A program made the translations under genes and the position numbers. Shown one piece after another: positions 1 through 9,487 of a DNA stretch of 64,000 nucleotides. Where the stretch lies: the NCBI GenBank assembly GCA_015233565.1, contig JADFXM010000016.1, positions 62,001 to 126,000 on the forward strand, written 5' to 3'. The first letter of the stretch is position 1; every line of letters begins with the position of its first letter. The notes under the pieces are model-generated. The model was not told the origin of the DNA and did no database searches. It worked only from the letters and a program-made list of their open reading frames with translations. The DNA comes from Candidatus Rifleibacteriota bacterium. Lineage in GTDB: Bacteria > Muiribacteriota > Ozemobacteria > Ozemobacterales > Ozemobacteraceae.

Positions 1-33
1 CCCCTGCGGAAACAATTTTTACGGAGGATATGG

Positions 34-837
34 ATGCTAAGATTCAGGAATGGACAAAGGTGGAAACGTTTTAAATTTCTCCCTGGTTTTGCTGTTTTAC
101 TGTTTTTCTTAATTTTTAGCCCGGGAATTTCTTTCCCTTCGGAAAATTCGCCACAGGCTGGTTATGTTGATTCCAGGCTTCTTATTTCAAATCATCCATT
201 GATAAAAAACTATGATATGCATACGAGACGTTTTTTAAATTCCTCATCGCAATGGGTTTCTGATAGAGATGTCGCAGTGCGAGATTACAAAAACAAAATT
301 TCTGAACTTGAAAAGCAGTTGCAAATTGAGGAAGAAAAATTTAAGAAGACATCAACCAAATCCAAAATTACTACAAAAGCTTCTTTGGATGAATTCTGGC
401 AAAAAAAAGGTGAAATTCAGGCGAAAATAAATTATCTGAAAAAAGCTATTGTGACGGCTTCCACCGGGGAAAACTACTTAAGTGGCGCTGCAACCAGCGA
501 CGAAAGTTTTGTCAAATTGGTAAAACTGATCTCTGACGATGTGAAGAATGCTGCAAGAACCGTTTCACAATTGTCTGGAGGAATCCCAATTTTTGATTTA
601 AGCTGTTTTTCACAATCAGGTGGCTCCAGAATCACCGATCGGGCTGTACTTTTTACGAACTACCATTACTCCTTATGGTCAGGAAAGGGAGATATCGATT
701 TTTTAAAAAACTGGTTAAAAAATTTCAGATATTATCTGGAAGCGGAATTTCCTGAAAAATTCAGTTCTCCTTTTATTTCAGGAGTTTCAGATTTGCGGAA
801 TGAAGCAATAAAAAAAATGACTTTTCAAAATCCCTAA
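34..837 (+). CDS. Skp/OmpH-like periplasmic protein
   Basis: The 267-residue product has a basic N-terminus and a hydrophobic segment at about residues 18-34, so it is probably exported. After it come GYVDSRLLISNHP and a charged coiled coil at about residues 80-140, the layout of the OmpH/Skp chaperone family, whose members shield unfolded outer-membrane proteins in the periplasm. The protein is longer than classical Skp (about 160 residues), and the C-terminal 130 residues are not recognised. The ATG is preceded by GGAGG at 23-27. A second gene of the same type follows after 21 bases, so the two are probably co-transcribed. The family call rests on general pattern and is moderate; a structural envelope role is inferred. 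Confidence 0.55.
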   Translation: MLRFRNGQRWKRFKFLPGFAVLLFFLIFSPGISFPSENSPQAGYVDSRLLISNHPLIKNYDMHTRRFLNSSSQWVSDRDVAVRDYKNKISELEKQLQIEEEKFKKTSTKSKITTKASLDEFWQKKGEIQAKINYLKKAIVTASTGENYLSGAATSDESFVKLVKLISDDVKNAARTVSQLSGGIPIFDLSCFSQSGGSRITDRAVLFTNYHYSLWSGKGDIDFLKNWLKNFRYYLEAEFPEKFSSPFISGVSDLRNEAIKKMTFQNP

Positions 838-858
838 AGAACAGGAGTAATACAGAAA

Positions 859-1881
859 ATGAAAAATTTTTCAATGGGTTTTAATACTCTAAGAGCGAAG
901 CGGGGAAACATTTTGGTGGATCAGGTCTTTCAAAGATTTGTTTCTGTAAAAATTTTGCGATGCATGCTTGTTGTTGTTTTGGTATTTTCGAGTGCTTTTT
1001 GTAGTTTCGGTGGAAATTTTGCTGTTGCCGATTACTCGATCCTTGCTGGATTTCACCCCAAAATGGCACGATTTGATTTTTCAATAGGACGTTTTTTCCT
1101 CCCAAATGTAAACCTCGGAGATTCAAAACAGGTTACGGGACTTCAAAAGCTTGTCAAGCAGAAGAGTAGTGAAAACGCCCCTAAGATCGAAACTTTGAGA
1201 AGAGAAAAAAACCGTATAATCAGAGAAATTTCTAATTTTGAAGTTTCCTCCAAGACTACAGTAAATTCAATGCTGAAAGAAGGAAAAAACCCTTCCCAGA
1301 TTCAGGAAAGCCTCGCCAAGAAGAAGTCGGAACTAAATGGACAATTGGCCGGGATTGACGAGCAAATCTTGAATATTGGGGAAGCAGCTTTGGATGTCAT
1401 TTATTTTTCCAGGGAAAAAAGCCGGACAATGTTGGGTGAAATTTTTTCAGAAGTTGACAAGGTTCTGCAAGAAATCTCTGCTGAAAAAGGTGGAGTTGTA
1501 ATTATCGACAAGTCCTTTATCTTGACAGCCAATTCAATGGAAAAAGCCCCTCCTCCCGTCGAAGGACTAGACCCGGATTGCGTTAATCTGTACAAGGCAC
1601 TCATGGATTCAGAATATTCGGTGGCTCCTGACTTATTAAATGGGCCTCCAGGGCATAAGGAGCGATTATTAAAGGGAATTGAAAGCCGGTTTAGGGGAAC
1701 TTTCGAAAAATCTCTTGTGAACATTCCGGTTGTTCGTAGTTTGGTAAGCAATTATCATGGCAGGCTTCTGTTAGCTGGCGGAGAAAATTTGACTCCACTT
1801 GCACTGTCACGGATCTTAAAGAATAACAATGTGAATGAAGAATTTACGAAAAAAATCGTGGAGCTTGTTTCTCAACTTTGA
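859..1881 (+). CDS. Skp/OmpH-like secreted coiled-coil protein
   Basis: The 340-residue product has a hydrophobic export segment at about residues 31-55, preceded by an unusually long basic N-terminal extension. FHPKMARFDF resembles the start of its neighbour's mature region. A charged coiled coil covers about residues 95-170. GGVVIIDKSFILTAN at about residue 210 matches the conserved C-terminal strand of OmpH/Skp proteins. AGGAG at 842-846 lies 12 bases before the ATG. It is a diverged tandem paralogue of the gene upstream, and both precede a giant secreted protein, so a role in its passage across the periplasm is a reasonable but unproven inference. Confidence 0.6.
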   Translation: MKNFSMGFNTLRAKRGNILVDQVFQRFVSVKILRCMLVVVLVFSSAFCSFGGNFAVADYSILAGFHPKMARFDFSIGRFFLPNVNLGDSKQVTGLQKLVKQKSSENAPKIETLRREKNRIIREISNFEVSSKTTVNSMLKEGKNPSQIQESLAKKKSELNGQLAGIDEQILNIGEAALDVIYFSREKSRTMLGEIFSEVDKVLQEISAEKGGVVIIDKSFILTANSMEKAPPPVEGLDPDCVNLYKALMDSEYSVAPDLLNGPPGHKERLLKGIESRFRGTFEKSLVNIPVVRSLVSNYHGRLLLAGGENLTPLALSRILKNNNVNEEFTKKIVELVSQL

Positions 1882-1970
1882 AATCTTTCCTATGAGCTGT
1901 TTCAATTGATTTTCGTGAGCTTTTCGGAATTGGTATCATCCGCTTTTTGGGTTGTAAAGGAGGGTTGATT

Positions 1971-4900
1971 ATGGTTAAGCGAACCTGGCGATTGTGCTGG
2001 CTTCTGGTGACGTTCTTTTCGGTCTTGAGCTGTATTTCTTTTGCTCTTGATCCCAAATACGAACGAAACGGTGAAGTGTATGTTCTCGTCGGTGATGGGG
2101 CGAAAAGAGGTGTTTATCGCATAAACAATCCCTCAGGAGAAGGCGGGGTCATTGTTGATGCTAGTAATCCCATTTTTAACCCGGGTTCGTCCTATGGAAT
2201 TTCGGTTAACCTGGACCGACACGTTTTTACTTTTACCGAGACCGTAGATTCAGGATTTAGCCTTCTCTCAGGGAATATCAGTGTTAAAATGAAAACGCCT
2301 GGAGCTACTGTTCTGTCCGGTCACCATTACGACCACCGCGATCACTGGGGTGAATTCGGTTGGCCGATGTACACAACCTCCGGAAGTTACGGAACCTCAT
2401 GGGCTGGGCCGACAAACCCAGCTTTTCCGGTCATTTTTGTAACTCCTGACGCCGCTGGGTATGGTCTGGTTCCGAACGGACAATGGTATCAATCTGCTGA
2501 CAATGATAGATCCGGTCGCCCCGGAAAGACCTATTGTGATAATGTTGAAGGGAAAGCCCATAACTACAACCTCCTGGAATGGTTTTCCGGAATTGCCGGA
2601 AACACTCCCCAAAACAATGGACAGCGGGCAAAATCCTACGAAAAACATGTCAACAGATACATGTTAGGTTCCTGTATCGACCCCTGCGGAACGGACCAAA
2701 CCGAAATGACGATTAACTCAGATCCGCAATATGTTTCTCTGTCAATTTCCTCGCTTGGCCGAGTTTATTGTTATACGCGAACACAATCCTCAACCACTGA
2801 TGGAAAGATAACTCGAGATAATAGTCCCTATTCCGGTCCCGTCATTCCAGCTTCTGTAATGAACGATGTCTCTACTCAATGGGTGGGTTGTTCATTAATG
2901 AACTCTTCCGCAGATTATGTTTACTCTTTAGGAGCTTCAACGATCATAGGTTGGTTGCGAGCTCAGGGTGCAACTGTTCCGCCAGGGTTCAATGTGACTG
3001 CCGTTACTGTTTCTGACCAATGGAATCTTAAGGGCGGAATTGTGTATTCCTACAATTCGGCAAATGGAATGGTGTATCAGTTCACTCGGGAAGAAAAAAC
3101 CGATGGGACAGAAGGTTCCACCTCTTACTTCCGTGGAATTAACCTGGGGTCTGATATCAATGACATTAAAGCGGATGGTTTCGGAAATCTGTTTTACGGA
3201 AAAACAGCAAAATTTCCGGCTGATGCTACAGGTTTTAGTCCGGCAAATGCTTTTAATGTTCAGTGGACTTCAGTTTCGACTGATATTAACAGGGCAACAG
3301 GTCGGGTAAGATTCAATCAGAGCATAACAAAAAGCGTTTACAGACTAGGATTAGGTGCAACTTCTGAATCCCTCGTCGGTGGCGTAAATCTTGGATACGA
3401 TACATGGGAACAATATTTCTGGGTTCCCATTACTCTTTCAGATGGTAAAAATTATACCAACATTACTTCTTCGAATTATTCCGCCTATTCATCCAGTGTT
3501 GATTGGCACTGGCTTGATTCACTACCAAAGAAGGATCCAAACCCTTCTGTAGCGTTGCCGACCAGAACCCAGGTTGGTGTAGTCAACGTTGCTGCTCCTC
3601 CTAAAGTTTACGGTCTTGCTGGCTCAAAAGGGAACCTTGACATTATCGGACCTCTGGTCAACAACGCCTGGGTAACTGATCAAACTCCCCAAGGCCTTTA
3701 TCAATATACGGTTGAAAATAACCCACTGTGGGAACGTGATGACTGGAACAAAAGATATTACGACCCTTCAAACCCAACCAATATTATTGATACTAATGGA
3801 AATGGCTTCTTAGGAGGCTTTGTTTCCACGGTGGCAAAATCCGGAGCAGATCCCAATCGTGAAAGATCCGATTTCGTTTTGTACCAATGGCAAATTTATC
3901 AACTCCAGGATGCCTACGGAAATGTTCAAACTCCTGCAAAACTCGTGAAGAACTCCGGTTCAACTCTTGGTACTCCGGAATTTACAACAACTCCAAATAT
4001 TACAAATTACTTCAAAGCTGGTGTTTATCAGATTTTGTGCCAGGCAAAATTCAGGTGGTACAACTATAATGCTCTGCCTTTCGGTTCAACTATTGCAGAC
4101 AAGCCATCTTGTCTTACCCCGGGAACTGGCCTATATCTTGCCGCACTTCCCGCTCCAACCCCTGGGGCGGTAACCCCCTCAAACCCGGACTTTACCGGAA
4201 TGGTTCCAATCCCTTCGGATGCAGTTTGTCAAATTCTGAAAGTTAATCTTCAGACCAATCCAAATCCGGGAGCCAATCTTACCGATATCGTCCAAAAAAT
4301 GGCTACTGATACCGCAGGACCTTTCCACGACCCGCTTGTAGCAGGTGTTAAAAAATATCACGTTCTTGATGAAAAAGTACAATATGTGTGGAAGTTGAAA
4401 GACGAAACGAAGTTGTTCACTTTACCAACGATTACTGACAGCAATAAAGTTTCAGGGCCAACCTGGCTCGGGCCGGCAAACTATACCTGGTCACTTAATC
4501 TTAACCTGCCCGGAAACCACCCATATCCTGCCAACCTTCCAAGCTGGAGCACCGCTGATGTAAATAGCACCAGTGTCCAATTTTCACTCGGAATCCCTAC
4601 TGAACCAGTTTTTGGAACCATCCAATGTACTGCTTATCGCGATTGCGAATATATTGTCAATACTTACGATTCAGACGGAAATCCACAGGGAGCTGCGCCT
4701 GTAGATCTCAGAATTGTGTATACCGGGTCGGTTGACGTTTTGGTGCATGATAAAACTCCTCCCCAGGTTGTTTCTGTAAATGGCGGAAATTTGCCAAACT
4801 TCAATCAAGCAGCACTTTTGAGAGGGTTGACAGGAGAAAAAATAACCGATTCTTCTCTTAGTAACCCCTCTACGATTGAAATGGTGGTGCGCGATAATAA

Positions 4901-6173
4901 TCCTTTTGGCAATTTAATCACTCCATGCGATGTTCCTGGAGTGTCTGCGCACTCTCCTAATCTGACAATGGCTACATTGCGCTATGAACGAAAAAGTAAC
5001 AAAGAATTGATGCCGGTTGCATCTTTGGCAGCGCTCATTCATGGAACTACAACCGCTCCTTTTATCAAAGGGCAAATTGCTGCAGGGAATTCTTATGGTT
5101 CCTACACTCCAAGACAAATGCGACAGATGCTAATGTATTCCTGCCCCGGATTAAGCGACCTACCGGATGATTCCAATGATTCCTGGTGTTCAATTAAGCG
5201 TACTAGGCTTTCGGTCCCCCCCGGTTCACTCTACAGTGATGTAAAATATACATTTGGTGTTGCTTCAATGGCCGATTTTTCCGATAATCCTCTATCGAGT
5301 AACGATGTAAATAGCTGTGATCGTATTCCGATTAATTTTGCAAACAGCTCAAATGGCTATGACTCCGCCGGAACCCTTCTTGGAAATCATGAAGGCTACG
5401 GAATGATCTTTGATGTTCGTGATGCCAGCGGAATTCCTATTTCAGCTCCGGTTTATGTCGGTAGAATTGACGTTAGAGACAATAAAAAACCCTCCTTATG
5501 GCTGGAAATTTACGATGGGAAGTCGGAAAAGAGTGAGTACATTCCGTTTGATGTAAATAATCCTTCCAGTTTGGCCAGCATTCCTGGAGGAGGAAACCTT
5601 GCCCTGCAAGCACCTGATTATAACTTGCTAAAGGACACTCAAGATTGGGTTCCTGCAGCAAATGGACTTTTCCCTTCCACCTGCTTTACTGCAATTTCAG
5701 GGAATTTCGCCGGGATGCCGATTCCTCCGCTAACTGATTTTTCCGCTCTCGATGCTGGGGCCGGCAAGCATCCATTTGAACTGGAAGATGGCGTGGAAGT
5801 ATTCTTTACTCTTCATTATTCTGACAACATCGGTGTTGCAACGAACACCACTGACTCCACTCAACAAAACAGGCCTGCAACTCCACCCAAATTCAGGATC
5901 ACTGGTCCTGATTCCGGAAGTATGCATTACAAAACCGGAGCGACTGATATTAACGTGCCACCCACTAACGTGAACACTTATCGCATGATCTTCAGAGACG
6001 CCGGAGTGTATACTATTTCAGCACAAGTTGAAGATACTGCTCGCGGATTCAGTAATCCTTTGGCTGCTGACGCCGCTTCGAGTCATAATATCCGAACCTT
6101 GAAATTTGGACTGGTCGTTGTTCCGACTACTTTGGATGTGAGGGTAATAGACAAGAGTTTACAAAGGAAATAG
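1971..6173 (+). CDS. Giant secreted surface protein, unrecognised
   Basis: The start is ATG 1971, because AAGGAGG at 1957-1963 lies eight bases before it; a longer reading from an upstream TTG would run through that site. The 1400-residue product has a signal peptide (about residues 1-28, ending SCISFALD), then a long, Gly/Asn/Pro/Ser/Tyr-rich region with no motif I recognise. Immunoglobulin-like strands appear in the second half, for example VDVLVHDKTPPQVVSVNG followed by VVRDNNPFG. The protein ends LDVRVIDKSLQRK. The secreted protein at 20557-23361 has a comparable DNHPYG segment and ends IDIRTLEEKRQG, so the two may be distant relatives. It probably acts on the cell surface or in the periplasm. 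No catalytic motif was found. Confidence 0.8.
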   Translation: MVKRTWRLCWLLVTFFSVLSCISFALDPKYERNGEVYVLVGDGAKRGVYRINNPSGEGGVIVDASNPIFNPGSSYGISVNLDRHVFTFTETVDSGFSLLSGNISVKMKTPGATVLSGHHYDHRDHWGEFGWPMYTTSGSYGTSWAGPTNPAFPVIFVTPDAAGYGLVPNGQWYQSADNDRSGRPGKTYCDNVEGKAHNYNLLEWFSGIAGNTPQNNGQRAKSYEKHVNRYMLGSCIDPCGTDQTEMTINSDPQYVSLSISSLGRVYCYTRTQSSTTDGKITRDNSPYSGPVIPASVMNDVSTQWVGCSLMNSSADYVYSLGASTIIGWLRAQGATVPPGFNVTAVTVSDQWNLKGGIVYSYNSANGMVYQFTREEKTDGTEGSTSYFRGINLGSDINDIKADGFGNLFYGKTAKFPADATGFSPANAFNVQWTSVSTDINRATGRVRFNQSITKSVYRLGLGATSESLVGGVNLGYDTWEQYFWVPITLSDGKNYTNITSSNYSAYSSSVDWHWLDSLPKKDPNPSVALPTRTQVGVVNVAAPPKVYGLAGSKGNLDIIGPLVNNAWVTDQTPQGLYQYTVENNPLWERDDWNKRYYDPSNPTNIIDTNGNGFLGGFVSTVAKSGADPNRERSDFVLYQWQIYQLQDAYGNVQTPAKLVKNSGSTLGTPEFTTTPNITNYFKAGVYQILCQAKFRWYNYNALPFGSTIADKPSCLTPGTGLYLAALPAPTPGAVTPSNPDFTGMVPIPSDAVCQILKVNLQTNPNPGANLTDIVQKMATDTAGPFHDPLVAGVKKYHVLDEKVQYVWKLKDETKLFTLPTITDSNKVSGPTWLGPANYTWSLNLNLPGNHPYPANLPSWSTADVNSTSVQFSLGIPTEPVFGTIQCTAYRDCEYIVNTYDSDGNPQGAAPVDLRIVYTGSVDVLVHDKTPPQVVSVNGGNLPNFNQAALLRGLTGEKITDSSLSNPSTIEMVVRDNNPFGNLITPCDVPGVSAHSPNLTMATLRYERKSNKELMPVASLAALIHGTTTAPFIKGQIAAGNSYGSYTPRQMRQMLMYSCPGLSDLPDDSNDSWCSIKRTRLSVPPGSLYSDVKYTFGVASMADFSDNPLSSNDVNSCDRIPINFANSSNGYDSAGTLLGNHEGYGMIFDVRDASGIPISAPVYVGRIDVRDNKKPSLWLEIYDGKSEKSEYIPFDVNNPSSLASIPGGGNLALQAPDYNLLKDTQDWVPAANGLFPSTCFTAISGNFAGMPIPPLTDFSALDAGAGKHPFELEDGVEVFFTLHYSDNIGVATNTTDSTQQNRPATPPKFRITGPDSGSMHYKTGATDINVPPTNVNTYRMIFRDAGVYTISAQVEDTARGFSNPLAADAASSHNIRTLKFGLVVVPTTLDVRVIDKSLQRK

Positions 6174-6223
6174 TCGGAATATAACCCTTCACTATCGGAA
6201 TAAATCCCTTCACTAAAACATAG

Positions 6224-6252
6224 CGCTCGGCCCCGTTTTATGGGGCCGAGCG
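6224..6252 (+). terminator. Strong rho-independent terminator
   Basis: An 11-base perfect stem (CGCTCGGCCCC / GGGGCCGAGCG) encloses a 7-base loop and is followed by the T-rich TTGTGTTTGT. It lies 50 bases after the stop of the giant secreted protein and 35 bases before the end of the minus-strand siroheme gene, so it may stop transcription from both sides. Confidence 0.85.
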
Positions 6253-6287
6253 TTGTGTTTGTAGAGAGTAGCCCGGTAATACCCTGC

Positions 6288-6947
6288 TTATCCCAATATC
6301 ACTTTTTTAAATTCCTCTAACCCAGATTTTTCAATCAGCGCTCCGAGCCTTTGATGCGCTCGACCATTGGTTTTGTAGAAATTGATTACTTTTTCTGCAA
6401 TCTCAAACACTTGTTCAGTGGGAACATTCTTGGTAAGTTCCTTGGAAAGCCTGGGAAGCGCTCCACCGTTTCCTCCAACCAGAACTTGCCATCCCTTGGG
6501 TAATCCAACGAAACCAAGGTCTTTGATGCATGTTTCCGCACATTGATTGGGACATCCCGATACTCCAATTTTGAATTTGGAGGGAAGCTTCAATCCATGG
6601 TATTTGGAATCCAGTTTAAGACCGAGGGACAAACTATCCTGAATTCCACGTTTGCAGAAGGTTGTTCCGGGGCAGGATTTTATGCTTCTGACACAAAGTC
6701 CAACTGCTGCACCCTTTTCCATTCCTAATTCTGCCCAGATTTTGTCTACATCTTCCTCGTTGATTCCTACAATTGCTATTCTGGAAGCGCTGGTAATCTT
6801 CAAAGCAGCAGCCTGGTATTTTTCTGCCACAGCGGCAATTCTCTTTAAGTTATCCGGAGAAATTACACCACAGGGAATATGCGGAGCCACCGCATAAGTT
6901 TTTTTATCCCTCTGAATAATTACTCCTTTATCACCGTCGTTCAACAT
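6288..6947 (-). CDS. Stand-alone siroheme/[4Fe-4S] sulfite/nitrite reductase-like protein
   Basis: The 219-residue protein corresponds to one half of the sulfite/nitrite reductase fold. Its early segment (residues ~18-60) looks like the ferredoxin-like half-domain. The cofactor cysteines are C92-x5-C98 (SCPGTTFCKRG) and C132-x3-C136 (GCPNQC), the pattern that ligates the coupled siroheme and [4Fe-4S] cluster. Full-size enzymes such as CysI are two to three times longer. Proteins of this size are known in anaerobes and resemble the C-terminal part of NirB; their physiological substrate is often unclear. No flavoprotein partner is adjacent. Six-electron reduction of sulfite or nitrite in the cytoplasm is possible but not shown by the sequence. 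It is transcribed alone, or after the secreted protein at 7230-8996. Confidence 0.75.
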   Translation of the reverse strand: MLNDGDKGVIIQRDKKTYAVAPHIPCGVISPDNLKRIAAVAEKYQAAALKITSASRIAIVGINEEDVDKIWAELGMEKGAAVGLCVRSIKSCPGTTFCKRGIQDSLSLGLKLDSKYHGLKLPSKFKIGVSGCPNQCAETCIKDLGFVGLPKGWQVLVGGNGGALPRLSKELTKNVPTEQVFEIAEKVINFYKTNGRAHQRLGALIEKSGLEEFKKVILG

Positions 6948-7014
6948 TTTTTTAGCTCCTTTATTCGATTACTGATGAAACCGAGATTTCCCGACAGCTT
7001 CTAACAGGACCGTT

Positions 7015-7198
7015 CAGACTGTCGGAAAACCCCTAAAATTGAATGATTTTATGTACCAACTTGTTTTTTGGCTCCGTTTTCGCGCGTCAAACCAACACGA
7101 CTTTGTACCAAATTCAGCATACGGAGCTTTTCCGACAGTCTCGTTGAGCAGAATCTGGCTTATATGGACATGAGCTCAAATTAGGCGGAATCTGCTCA
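7015..7198. repeat. Two nested/adjacent inverted repeats in intergenic DNA
   Basis: AGACTGTCGGAAAA at 7016-7029 is perfectly inverted at 7128-7141, with a smaller inverted pair (GCTCCGT / ACGGAGC) inside. Directly after it, TGAGCAGAATC at 7145-7155 is inverted with one mismatch at 7188-7198. The region lies between two minus-strand genes. There is no T-run for a classical terminator and no transposase; it could be a miniature mobile-element relic or an RNA structure. Confidence 0.6.
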
Positions 7199-7229
7199 CG
7201 AGGCGTTAGATTCGGGCTCCCGCTGTGGA

Positions 7230-8996
7230 CTATTTTTCTGAATTGACCATTTGCAAAGTGATTCCACAATTTGATTTCTGATCGGGAACCAGAACAAGTC
7301 TGCTATGCGAATTGGCCTTCTCAGGAAGCTCATAGCCCATCATATACTTTGCGAGGCTTTCAATGACCACGCTTTCAGTGAATGCTTGTGACCGCCAATG
7401 TCCGAGGTCCCAGAATGAAGCGGCAAAGAAAAGCCCGGTTTCCCACTTCCTGGCTTGTATCTTGTCGCCAAAAATTTCTTTTGTGGTTTGGTATTCCAAC
7501 TTTTGGCATTTTGCTTCATTTAAAAGGAAATTAACCGCACCATCAACAGCTTTGGAATATCTTGGCAGGCAGTTGCATTCTTCAGCAATACCTTGGCCGA
7601 TGTTCAGAAGTGTGACCAGGCCCAGGGCGGTAGATAGATGGTAAGATTCGTCTTCTCCTCCTGGGAAGACACCATTAAGTTTCGGCTGAGTTTTAGACAC
7701 TGAATCCTGTTCATCTAATACTTGAATGAGTAGTTTCTTCATTGATTCTCTGAGTTCTGTTGCTCCGCCATCCCGGAAAGCACGACTGACGGTATAAGGG
7801 AAAATCATGTTTTGTGGATAATATAAACCAGCTTGCGGCCAGGTGTGTTTCTCTATTCCGTTGCCCAATAGATCAATGGCTTCTTTATACCCGGGTAAAA
7901 TCTTCATATTGTTCAAAGCCAGAGAGAATGCCACATTGGCATTCACAACCAGATCTACGTTGTTTACACCCAAAGGGATGATTCCAATCTCCGGATTTTC
8001 AAAAGTGGGTCTGTTTTCATCTCGCATCCAGGTAAGGAAAGCACCTGAGTTTTGACCTTTCCAAGTGTCTCTCCCATCTTCTCTGGTTCGATTTAAATCC
8101 CGGTACCCCTGGATTAGCTTCAATGCTTCATAGTCAACATTAAATCCGCTTCTCGGAAATCTTTCAGACATTAATTTTTGGAAAGCTACGGCAGTCGAGG
8201 TATCGTCTGCGTCATCGGGAATATTGAAAAACGCATCAGCACCTGTTGGATTTTTGGGACTAAGGCATGCATAAATCCAATCTTTGGGAGGAATTTTCAT
8301 CCCTTTGCAAAGTTTTTTGAAAAAACCATCAAACTTTGGATTAACAAAAGCTTCCGCAAGTTTTTTTATCAGGAAAACCGGAATATTCATCGGGCCTGTG
8401 CGTTGGAAATGAGACATCGCACCTTCCATTGAGGGCCAAAAATTGAAGGCATCCCCTCTTTTGCACTCCTCTATATTTTTATAACAAAGCGAAAGCATCC
8501 TTTGGATAAAACCTGAGCCAATCGAATCTTTTGTTTCCTGAAACAAAAACAGAGGAAAACCTACAAACGCGGTAATAAACATGTTGGTATCTTGTACGCT
8601 TATCAAAGTTCTTCCATCACTTCCGGTCTTTTTGGGAAGGAAATTCACCTGGCTTGCCCACTCTCCAGTCCTGTTTTTCATGTGTATTCCGATAACCGGA
8701 AGCTCAAGAATTTCTCTGTGGAAGATGTTAAGATAAATTTTTGAACGACAGCCATCACCTTCTTCTGAGCTATCAGTAAAAAGATCGTTTTTTCCAGACC
8801 GCGGTCTAATTTGAGTATCCTCGAGATAGGCCATTGCCCCGATCAACGTTTCGGACAATATAGGATTGGAAAGCCTTGCTACTACTTTAAGTGCTTCTTT
8901 TGCATTCAAAAAGAGCGGAAAAAACAAAAACATTAAAAACAAAGGGAAAAACCTTAAAGATTGACAATTTTTCGAAAAAATTCTTTGTAAAGTCAT
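7230..8996 (-). CDS. Secreted helical-toroid-like protein with DxDD motif
   Basis: The 588-residue product starts at an ATG preceded by AGAGGAGA six bases upstream. It has a clear signal peptide with a Phe/Leu-rich core at about residues 16-32. The rest is helix-rich with W/F/G-containing repeats, suggesting an alpha/alpha toroid of the squalene-cyclase or glycosidase type. At about residue 260 it carries DDADDTSTAV, which resembles the DxDDTA acid motif of class II terpene cyclases, although those enzymes are not normally exported with a cleavable signal peptide. No QW repeats are obvious. The function is unknown. A 142 bp repeat shared with another secreted-protein gene lies about 160 bases upstream of the start. 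Confidence 0.75.
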   Translation of the reverse strand: MTLQRIFSKNCQSLRFFPLFLMFLFFPLFLNAKEALKVVARLSNPILSETLIGAMAYLEDTQIRPRSGKNDLFTDSSEEGDGCRSKIYLNIFHREILELPVIGIHMKNRTGEWASQVNFLPKKTGSDGRTLISVQDTNMFITAFVGFPLFLFQETKDSIGSGFIQRMLSLCYKNIEECKRGDAFNFWPSMEGAMSHFQRTGPMNIPVFLIKKLAEAFVNPKFDGFFKKLCKGMKIPPKDWIYACLSPKNPTGADAFFNIPDDADDTSTAVAFQKLMSERFPRSGFNVDYEALKLIQGYRDLNRTREDGRDTWKGQNSGAFLTWMRDENRPTFENPEIGIIPLGVNNVDLVVNANVAFSLALNNMKILPGYKEAIDLLGNGIEKHTWPQAGLYYPQNMIFPYTVSRAFRDGGATELRESMKKLLIQVLDEQDSVSKTQPKLNGVFPGGEDESYHLSTALGLVTLLNIGQGIAEECNCLPRYSKAVDGAVNFLLNEAKCQKLEYQTTKEIFGDKIQARKWETGLFFAASFWDLGHWRSQAFTESVVIESLAKYMMGYELPEKANSHSRLVLVPDQKSNCGITLQMVNSEK

Positions 8997-9158
8997 TATT
9001 TCTCCTCTTTCGATATGGAATGAAATATTCCAAAGAATACATTAATCGGTCATTAAGTATATCAGTAAATGAGCATTTTGGCACTTTTGCGTCTAATATT
9101 TTTTTTTATTCGGGATTGGTGTATTGAGATTTTGGTCAATAGTGCGGCTGGAGAGGCA

Positions 9159-9300
9159 GCAACAAAGAGTAAATTCATATTGACATTGGCAAGTAATCAA
9201 ACAATTCAAAAAAAAATCGCGAAAAAATATTTTTTCCAAATTTTCTGCACTTGTGTTGGTGCAGGTTTATAAGTCAAGTATTTTTACTCTTTTTCGCTGC
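9159..9300. repeat. Dispersed intergenic repeat A, copy 1
   Basis: This segment matches 53522-53663 in the same orientation over 142 bases with no net length change; the best block begins at CCAAATTTTCTGCACTTG and runs through AAGTCAAGTATTTTT. Both copies lie upstream of a minus-strand gene for an exported protein. Confidence 0.85.
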
Positions 9301-9414
9301 TGGAGAGCGAAGCTATTTCCAAAAATTCTTATTTTTTTTCATTGGAGAAAACGGGTGTCAATGGCAGGTGATTGAACTATTCACCGGAAATTGCTGATTT
9401 TGACATTATTCAGT

Positions 9415-9442
9415 TTGACTTCTTTAAAAAATATAGTAAAAT
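9415..9442 (+). promoter_or_regulatory. Candidate sigma-70-type promoter for PAS-receiver gene
   Basis: TTGACT at 9415-9420 and TAAAAT at 9437-9442 are separated by 16 bases, and the start of the downstream gene lies about 45 bases further on. Confidence 0.45.
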
Positions 9443-9487
9443 TAAAGAAAACAATAAAGCATAATAGAGTGATGCGAAAAGAAAAGA

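Larger units (their letters stand above)
8997..9487. other. Divergent intergenic region, 491 bp
   Basis: This region separates the minus-strand toroid-like gene from the plus-strand PAS-receiver gene. It holds a dispersed repeat (9159-9300) and a candidate promoter (9415-9442). No further gene is supported; a 67-codon open frame across the repeat lacks a credible ribosome-binding site. Confidence 0.7.

Noticed and set aside
9069..9272. Small peptide ending FFQIFCTCVGAGL, matched by a 34-codon frame at 53.5 kb ending FFQIFCTCVGSG
   Set aside because: It looked like a signal-peptide or RiPP gene, but copy 1 lacks a start with a ribosome-binding site, changes are not silent and the DNA match continues past the stops. 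It is explained by repeat A.
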